Source: Hallerella sp963656065 (GTDB lineage: Bacteria; Fibrobacterota; Fibrobacteria; Fibrobacterales; Fibrobacteraceae). Taken from it: DNA of 64,000 nt. Positions within the stretch are counted from its first letter, which is position 1, and every line of letters starts with the position of its first letter. Made by a program: the position numbers and the translations under genes. Positions 59,090-64,000 of this stretch are shown here, in pieces. The notes below the pieces were generated by a model. That model was not told the DNA's origin, did no database searches, and saw only the letters and a list, made by a program, of their open reading frames with translations. The stretch is from contig CAVKGV010000001.1 of assembly GCA_963656065.1 (NCBI GenBank), forward strand, positions 310,001 through 374,000, given 5' to 3'.

Positions 59090-60460
59090 TTAGCCGAGGA
59101 GCGTTTCCAGTTCGTCGATTTCCCGCGGAATATCCCGCGAAAGGTCTTCGCAGCCGGATTCGGTCACAAGCAGGTCGTTCTCGATGCGAATGCCGATATC
59201 TTCCGCGTAGCGGACATTTTCCAGTTCGATTTCAAAATGCCCGTAAAGGCCCGGCTCGTTCGAAATCATCATCCCCGGTTCGAGAGGACGCTTCGCGTAT
59301 AGGCGGAACGGGTCCCCCTCGTGAATCTGCTCGCCTATCAGATGGCTCACCCCGTGCGGACGTTTCTCGTAGAGCAGCTTGCATTTGCCGCCGAGCGAGA
59401 GGAAGCGTTCCGAAAGGGCGTTCTCGATAAAATTCCACACAAGCGCATCCAGGTCGGCGAGTTTCGCACCGGGCTTCACGTTTTTCGCATGGAACTTCTG
59501 CGCGTCGAGAACAATCGAGTAGAGGATTTTTTGCAGCGGATTGAAGCGCCCGCCCACAGGAATCGTCCGGGAGATGTCGCTGTGCTGCGTCCCGATGCGC
59601 ACACCGAAATCGAGCAGGAGCAGCTTTCCCGGTTCGAGCGGTTCATCCTTCTTTACGTAATGCAGACAGCAAGCGTTCTTCCCGTTCGCAACAATCGTCG
59701 GAAATGCGAGATCGCCATCGCTTCGCACCTGCATCCAGTAATCGAGGAACAGTCCCACGTCGCGTTCGCTCTTCATGTCTTTCAGGCTTCCGAGAAGCTC
59801 GACAAAGGCTTCCTTCGAAACGCTTTCCGCCCGGCGAACGTCCCTTATCCGCAAGGAATCCAGCACGACCCGCAGGGCAAAGTGTTTCCCGGCGAGGCTC
59901 CGGATTTCCGTTTTGGGTTCAAAGCGGCACTTAAGTTCCGCGGCGAACTTCGCATTGTGATCGTCCATGACGCTTTTCCGCTTCCCTTCGGAAAAAAATT
60001 CGAGATAAAAGGCTTCGAGAAATTCCGGTTTTCTCTCTTCGACTTTTCGGGAAAGATAATTCCAGAACTCGAATTCGGGAAGGATCGTTTCAAAGCCTGT
60101 CAAGCGCCGCATTTCGTCTAGGCCTTCTTCGGAATAGGCGAGCTTTGCCCCTGTCCAAAATTCCTTGTTCGCGTCTTTCAGCGGCAAAAACAGGACTTCC
60201 CGCTCCCGGGCGTTTTCCGCAAACGGGTCAAGCAGAAGCTTGCACCCCGCCTGGTTTACGCCCGTCAGAAAAAGAAACGCCGGATCCTGGACGAAGCGCG
60301 TCCACGTACTGGCGAAGACCTCTTCCGAACCGGGGTCCCGCTCCATTCCGTCAAAGACTCCGATGGATTCCAACTTGCCTAGCAAGGACATTCTCCGCGA
60401 ACGGTAAATTTCCGGTGATGCGCCGGAAGGCTCCAAAAAGACCTGGGAATAACGATTCAT
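59090..60460 (-). CDS. pepP: M24 metallopeptidase, aminopeptidase P type
   Basis: Removes N-terminal residues next to proline. The 456-residue protein has an aminopeptidase-P-type N-terminal domain (FLFLTGVNQAGCKLLL) and the pita-bread catalytic domain with all five metal ligands visible: Asp in LLLDFGVR, Asp in HSDISRTIPV, His in HGVSHLIGEQIHE, Glu in MISNEPGLYG and Glu in GIRIENDLLV. ATG 60460 is 7 nt after TAGATT on the minus strand with no ribosome site. It diverges from the small lipoprotein gene. Confidence 0.92.
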   Translation of the reverse strand: MNRYSQVFLEPSGASPEIYRSRRMSLLGKLESIGVFDGMERDPGSEEVFASTWTRFVQDPAFLFLTGVNQAGCKLLLDPFAENAREREVLFLPLKDANKEFWTGAKLAYSEEGLDEMRRLTGFETILPEFEFWNYLSRKVEERKPEFLEAFYLEFFSEGKRKSVMDDHNAKFAAELKCRFEPKTEIRSLAGKHFALRVVLDSLRIRDVRRAESVSKEAFVELLGSLKDMKSERDVGLFLDYWMQVRSDGDLAFPTIVANGKNACCLHYVKKDEPLEPGKLLLLDFGVRIGTQHSDISRTIPVGGRFNPLQKILYSIVLDAQKFHAKNVKPGAKLADLDALVWNFIENALSERFLSLGGKCKLLYEKRPHGVSHLIGEQIHEGDPFRLYAKRPLEPGMMISNEPGLYGHFEIELENVRYAEDIGIRIENDLLVTESGCEDLSRDIPREIDELETLLG

Positions 60461-60551
60461 GGGATAAAATCTAAAATTTTTACCTTCCCCGATTCAAAAC
60501 TTCCCTTTTTTCTATATATATTTCAAGAAACATCTTTTGCATGGAGCTACA

Positions 60552-60845
60552 ATGTCTTTATCTCAAATCTGGAAACTCGCCCTTGCGTCCCTTTGCGCTC
60601 TCTCGCTCGCTGCGTGCGCCGGTTCTCGCCAGGGTTCAAGCGATACAACCGACGGTGTCGAATACTCCGAAGACGGAAGCGAAAGCACCGAAAACAAAAA
60701 AGTCGATGAAGACGAACTGAAAAAGACCCAGGAAGAAGCTGTCAAGGCGACCGAAGAAAATCACGAGCTCCGCCGCCAGATTTTCGAAGCCAAGACGAAG
60801 CTCGGCATTTCGACGCAGACAGAAGAAGCTGCCGACGCCCAGTAA
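60552..60845 (+). CDS. small lipoprotein with coiled-coil tail
   Basis: A 97-residue lipoprotein: signal peptide ending LAAC (Cys22), then a Ser/Thr/Asp/Glu-rich segment and a short charged helix (LKKTQEEAVKATEENHELRR). No family is recognised. GGAG precedes ATG 60552 at a good distance; an upstream TTG at 60537 is also in frame. TATATT (60517-60522) is a probable -10 box. The phoH-like gene begins 6 nt after its stop. Confidence 0.7.
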   Translation: MSLSQIWKLALASLCALSLAACAGSRQGSSDTTDGVEYSEDGSESTENKKVDEDELKKTQEEAVKATEENHELRRQIFEAKTKLGISTQTEEAADAQ

Positions 60846-60851
60846 TCTTCG

Positions 60852-61817
60852 ATGGAACAGGATGTCCGCTATTCCCTGTCCGACGACCTGAAACGGATCG
60901 TCGCGGGCGAAAACGAAACGGTTTTCCGCATGGTGGAAGACCGTTTTTCCGTAAAAATCCTTTCCAGGCTTCCGGGACTCACCCTCCGAAAAGCAGGCGA
61001 AAATTCCGACATCCAGGGAGCGCTCGCATTCCTCGACCAGCTGAAAATCGCGGCGAAAAACGGGACGTTCCTCTCGCCGGGATTCCTTGCGCGGATTTTC
61101 GACGAGTCGGACGGCAAGGATTCCCCGAATGCGTCCGGAAAGTTCATCCCCGAAGCGCCGCTCCTCAGAAACCGTCTGGGAATTCCGGTCTCGGCGAGGA
61201 CTCCATCGCAGGCAAAGCTCATTAAGGCCTGCGAAACGAACGACATCATCTTTGCCGACGGACCCGCCGGAACGGGAAAAACGTTTCTTGCCGTCGCCAT
61301 CGCCGTCGCAAGCCTCGAGCTTCACGAAACGGAGCGGATCTGCCTCGTGCGTCCGGCAGTCGAAGCCGGAGAATCCCTCGGGTATCTGCCAGGCGACCTC
61401 AAGGAAAAGATTTCCCCCTACCTGCGCCCCATCCAAGACAGCCTCTCCGAACTTCTCTCTTCCGAAAAACTGCGCAAATACCAGGAAGGCGGACAGATCG
61501 AAGTCGCGCCTCTCGCCTATATGCGCGGACGCACGCTCAAGCACGCCTTCATCATCCTCGACGAGGCCCAGAACACGACCATTCCGCAAATGCAGATGTT
61601 CCTTACCCGTCTCGGCGAACATTCCAAGGCGATAATCACCGGGGACTCTTCGCAAATCGACCTCGGGCCGAAACAGGTCTCGGGATTCGCCCACGCCATC
61701 CGCCTGCTCGGAAAAATCCGCGGCATCGCACACATATCCTTCCCCGCAACCGACGTCTTGCGGCATCCGCTTGTCCGCGAAATCGTCAAGGCCTATGCAA
61801 CCGGAGGAAAAAAATGA
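60852..61817 (+). CDS. phoH: PhoH family ATPase
   Basis: A 321-residue P-loop protein. Walker A GPAGTGKT (137-144), the VRPAVEAGESLGYLPGDLKEK segment, Walker B FIILDEAQNTT and the ITGDSSQIDL motif are typical of PhoH/PhoL proteins, which are linked to RNA metabolism and ribosome maturation. An N-terminal region of about 110 residues (LPGLTLRKAGENSDIQGALA) matches the usual PhoH leader domain. Its TGA overlaps the next ATG (ATGA). The pair phoH-pgpH, usually followed by ybeY, is a common bacterial order. Confidence 0.93.
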   Translation: MEQDVRYSLSDDLKRIVAGENETVFRMVEDRFSVKILSRLPGLTLRKAGENSDIQGALAFLDQLKIAAKNGTFLSPGFLARIFDESDGKDSPNASGKFIPEAPLLRNRLGIPVSARTPSQAKLIKACETNDIIFADGPAGTGKTFLAVAIAVASLELHETERICLVRPAVEAGESLGYLPGDLKEKISPYLRPIQDSLSELLSSEKLRKYQEGGQIEVAPLAYMRGRTLKHAFIILDEAQNTTIPQMQMFLTRLGEHSKAIITGDSSQIDLGPKQVSGFAHAIRLLGKIRGIAHISFPATDVLRHPLVREIVKAYATGGKK

Positions 61818-64000
61818 ACAGAAAACTCAAATGGCATCTTCTCATAGGCTGGGCGATTATCGTCGCCATGGCCATTTTTCTTTTTCCTGACAGGGATCTT
61901 GCGCAGAAGTCGGAAATTCCCCACCTCGGACAGATCAGTCCGCGGACGATTATCGCTCCGATTTCGTTTGAAGTTCCAAAATCCGCCCAGGAAATTTCGA
62001 CGGAAAAGGCCCGCGCCGCAGACAAGGTCTATGCGGTATTCGAGTTCAACCATGACGAGACGGTTCGCATCGGAAACGATCTGAAAACCTACCTGGCAAA
62101 CGTTGCCAAATACAGGACGCTCCAAGCCGAAATTTCCGCAGCTTCCGCGGAAGATTCTTCCGTACAAATCAAGGTACAGCAGGCGTCGCAGCTTTTTCAC
62201 CAGCTCACGAACCGCCTGTCCAATACGGCCGTACAGCAACTCGCATCGAGCAAGCGCGCCGCGGATTCGCTCGAAAGCGTTTTTGACAGGATGCTCGAGA
62301 ACGGCGTTTCAAACACACTGCTCGCTCCGAACAACACAAGCGTCCAGCTGTTCCGCGACACATACAACCTCCAGGACGTGAACTTCATCCCCTACACCAA
62401 GACCGAAGTTTCCTTTGTGCGCGACAGCGAAGAGAGAAAACTCGACGCGAGCCGAATCCAACCGCGGGAACGCGCCATCGACGAAGCATTCACCGACTTG
62501 CAGCAGAATTTCAAGAGCCAGGGACTCCAGAGCGCCTTCTATGAAGCGCTTTACGTATTTACCCTTCCGAACGTTTTCTATCTCGCCAAGGAAACGGAAC
62601 ACCGGAAGGAAATGGCGGAAGCGCAGGTGAACGCGTCCAAGGGCATGATTCCCCGCGGCATGGAACTTGTCTCGCAAGGTTCAATCGTCACCAAGGATAT
62701 CCTCGAACGGCTCGAAGCCCTGCAAAACGCCCTGCAAAAAGAGGAAGGGTCCCGGCACGTCACCGCGCTCTACGGGCATGTTCTCTTCATCGCTATCATC
62801 GTTTCGCTGTTCTTCCTCTACTTCTACTTTTTCCAATTTGCCCGTATCCGAAACCGCCGGGAACTCTGGTCCATCATCGCCCTGGTCATCTTGCAATTGG
62901 GCGCCTTCGCGACCATCCACTATTTTTCCGCCTACATCCAGAAGACGATGCCATCCCTCCCGCAGGATTTTGACGTCATCTGGTTCTATCCGTTTATCCT
63001 TTCTCCCGTTATCGCGACCGTCCTTTACGACCGGCAGCTCGGGACCATCTTTGCCGCATTCTCGGCAACGTTCTTAGGCATGCTTTCCGGCTACGATCTT
63101 TCCACGACAATCCTCGCCTTTGGAATTTCCTGGGCCGGGCTTCACGGGCTGAACCGAATCCGCTACCGTTCGCAGTTCATCTGGAGCATCCTCGAAGCGC
63201 TCGTCGCCTTTGCCTGCGCGCTTGTCATCCAGCTCCTTCTCCGGAACCGTTTCCAAATGGATATTTTCCTGCCGACCCTTATCGCCGGATCCATCAACAT
63301 CGTCTTCTGCTGCGCGGTTTCCTCGGTTCTCCTGATCCATCTCGCCGAGCGTATCTTCGGCATCACGACCGACCTTACTCTGATGGAACTTTCGGACTTC
63401 AACCGGTCCGCCCTCAAGCGCATTTCGGATCTCGCCCCGGGGACATTCCACCACTCGATCCAGGTGGCAAACCTCGCCGAGAAAGTCGCCGACGAAATCG
63501 GAGCAAACTCTCTCCTCGTCCGCACCATGGCGCTCTACCACGATATCGGCAAGACGATGCGCCCGGAATTTTTCACGGAAAACCAGAAGCAGGGACTCAA
63601 CCCACACAAGACGCTCCCCCCGCTCGAATCCGCCCGGATCATCATCAGCCATGTCACACAGGGCGTCGAGCTCGCCAAGGAATTCAACCTGCCATCGGTC
63701 ATCGTTGACGGCATCACGCAGCATCACGGCACAGGCGTCGTCCAGTATTTCTATCTCGAATCCAAGAAAAACGATCCGGAAAATACGCACATCGAGAACT
63801 TTACCTATCCGGGACCGAAGCCGCAGAGCCGGGAAACGGCGATTCTCATGATTTCGGATGTCATCGAAGCGTCCAGCCGCGCTATGCCGGAACCCACGCC
63901 CGAAAAGCTCCGGGAACTCATCAACACGACCATCAACGCGCGCCTCAATGAAGGGCAGCTTTCGGAAAGCGGACTCAACCTGCGCGACCTTTCAAAGCTC
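61814..64000 (+). CDS. pgpH: 7TM-HD domain phosphodiesterase, PgpH/YqfF type (partial)
   Basis: Membrane phosphohydrolase; characterised relatives degrade cyclic di-AMP. The frame is open for 729 codons to the right edge. Order: N-terminal helix (WAIIVAMAIFLF), extracytoplasmic 7TMR-HDED domain (about 30-310), seven-helix membrane part (about 318-510), then a cytoplasmic HD domain with FHHSIQVANLAE (near 545), LYHDIGK (near 575), ISHVTQGVELA, QHHGTG and ISDVIEASSRA, so the metal-binding residues are present. It overlaps phoH by 4 nt. The C-terminal end is beyond the window. Confidence 0.92.
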   Translation, partial: MNRKLKWHLLIGWAIIVAMAIFLFPDRDLAQKSEIPHLGQISPRTIIAPISFEVPKSAQEISTEKARAADKVYAVFEFNHDETVRIGNDLKTYLANVAKYRTLQAEISAASAEDSSVQIKVQQASQLFHQLTNRLSNTAVQQLASSKRAADSLESVFDRMLENGVSNTLLAPNNTSVQLFRDTYNLQDVNFIPYTKTEVSFVRDSEERKLDASRIQPRERAIDEAFTDLQQNFKSQGLQSAFYEALYVFTLPNVFYLAKETEHRKEMAEAQVNASKGMIPRGMELVSQGSIVTKDILERLEALQNALQKEEGSRHVTALYGHVLFIAIIVSLFFLYFYFFQFARIRNRRELWSIIALVILQLGAFATIHYFSAYIQKTMPSLPQDFDVIWFYPFILSPVIATVLYDRQLGTIFAAFSATFLGMLSGYDLSTTILAFGISWAGLHGLNRIRYRSQFIWSILEALVAFACALVIQLLLRNRFQMDIFLPTLIAGSINIVFCCAVSSVLLIHLAERIFGITTDLTLMELSDFNRSALKRISDLAPGTFHHSIQVANLAEKVADEIGANSLLVRTMALYHDIGKTMRPEFFTENQKQGLNPHKTLPPLESARIIISHVTQGVELAKEFNLPSVIVDGITQHHGTGVVQYFYLESKKNDPENTHIENFTYPGPKPQSRETAILMISDVIEASSRAMPEPTPEKLRELINTTINARLNEGQLSESGLNLRDLSKL

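Overview
The window looks like chromosome of a Fibrobacter-type bacterium (phylum Fibrobacterota). The best marker is the lipoprotein at 6257-7615, which ends in a FISUMP-type domain (Fibrobacter succinogenes major paralogous domain). Many lipoproteins and beta-barrel proteins also indicate a Gram-negative cell. Coding is dense on both strands. I see no phage, insertion sequence, CRISPR array or rRNA, and one tRNA. All calls come from reading the sequence; no database search was run.

Layout. 1-3276 (-): V-type ATPase operon E, DUF2764, A, B, running off the left edge. 3429-5747: c-type cytochrome and short-chain dehydrogenase (-), manganese exporter and flavin reductase (+). 5748-6256: repeat-rich convergent gap. 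6257-9595 (-): FISUMP lipoprotein, DUF4416 protein, zincin lipoprotein. 9648-16222: ComEC, RsmG, a MerR regulator and three envelope proteins of unknown function. 16346-20269 (+): Mla-type lipid transport operon (STAS-MlaE, MlaF, MlaD, PqiC-like lipoprotein) followed by a BamE-like lipoprotein. 20365-22459 (+): TpiA, SecG, tRNA-Leu(GAG), RluE-type pseudouridine synthase. 22461-25933: SulP transporter, HAD phosphatase, RsmE. 26037-28018 (+): AAA ATPase and WYL regulator that share an upstream inverted repeat. 28038-31999: ABC-F protein, PanC, deoxynucleoside kinase, FolK. 32115-36256 (+): Rho with a long disordered N terminus, ProC, sigma-54 activator. 36253-39664 (-): TraB/GumN lipoprotein, FecE/FecD-type ABC importer, exported unknown. 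39713-43489: NspC, TsaE, then unknown, SufE and a flavoprotein (-). 43606-46474 (+): exported pentapeptide-repeat protein and RadA. 46475-46928: second repeat-rich convergent gap. 46929-49845 (-): FolA and ThyA, split by a truncated gene and an 83-bp tandem repeat. 49905-50471: second DUF4416 protein. 50468-60460 (-): M24 peptidase, beta-barrel, two tandem LplT-PlsC-acyl-ACP synthetase fusions, pilin-like membrane protein. 60552-64000 (+): small lipoprotein, PhoH, 7TM-HD phosphodiesterase (cut by the right edge).

How it fits together. Several genes concern the phospholipid envelope: MlaEFD-type transport, the two lysophospholipid import and re-acylation fusions, and many lipoproteins and barrels. 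Folate and thymidylate genes (folK, folA, thyA, a deoxynucleoside kinase) and RNA or translation genes (rsmG, rsmE, rluE, tsaE, rho) make up much of the rest.

Most unusual signals. (1) About fifteen starts lie 6-8 nt after a TAnnTT box with no usable Shine-Dalgarno sequence, which suggests frequent leaderless mRNAs; two divergent gene pairs share nearly the same bidirectional cassette. (2) The AAA ATPase and WYL regulator each carry the inverted repeat CGACA-N5-TGTCG upstream of a -10 box, a candidate self-controlled module. (3) A 118-bp element with a nested hairpin occurs at two convergent gene junctions, next to smaller hairpin repeats. (4) Rho carries an AT-hook and an asparagine-rich low-complexity segment. 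(5) Two tandem three-domain lipid-remodelling fusions lie head to tail.
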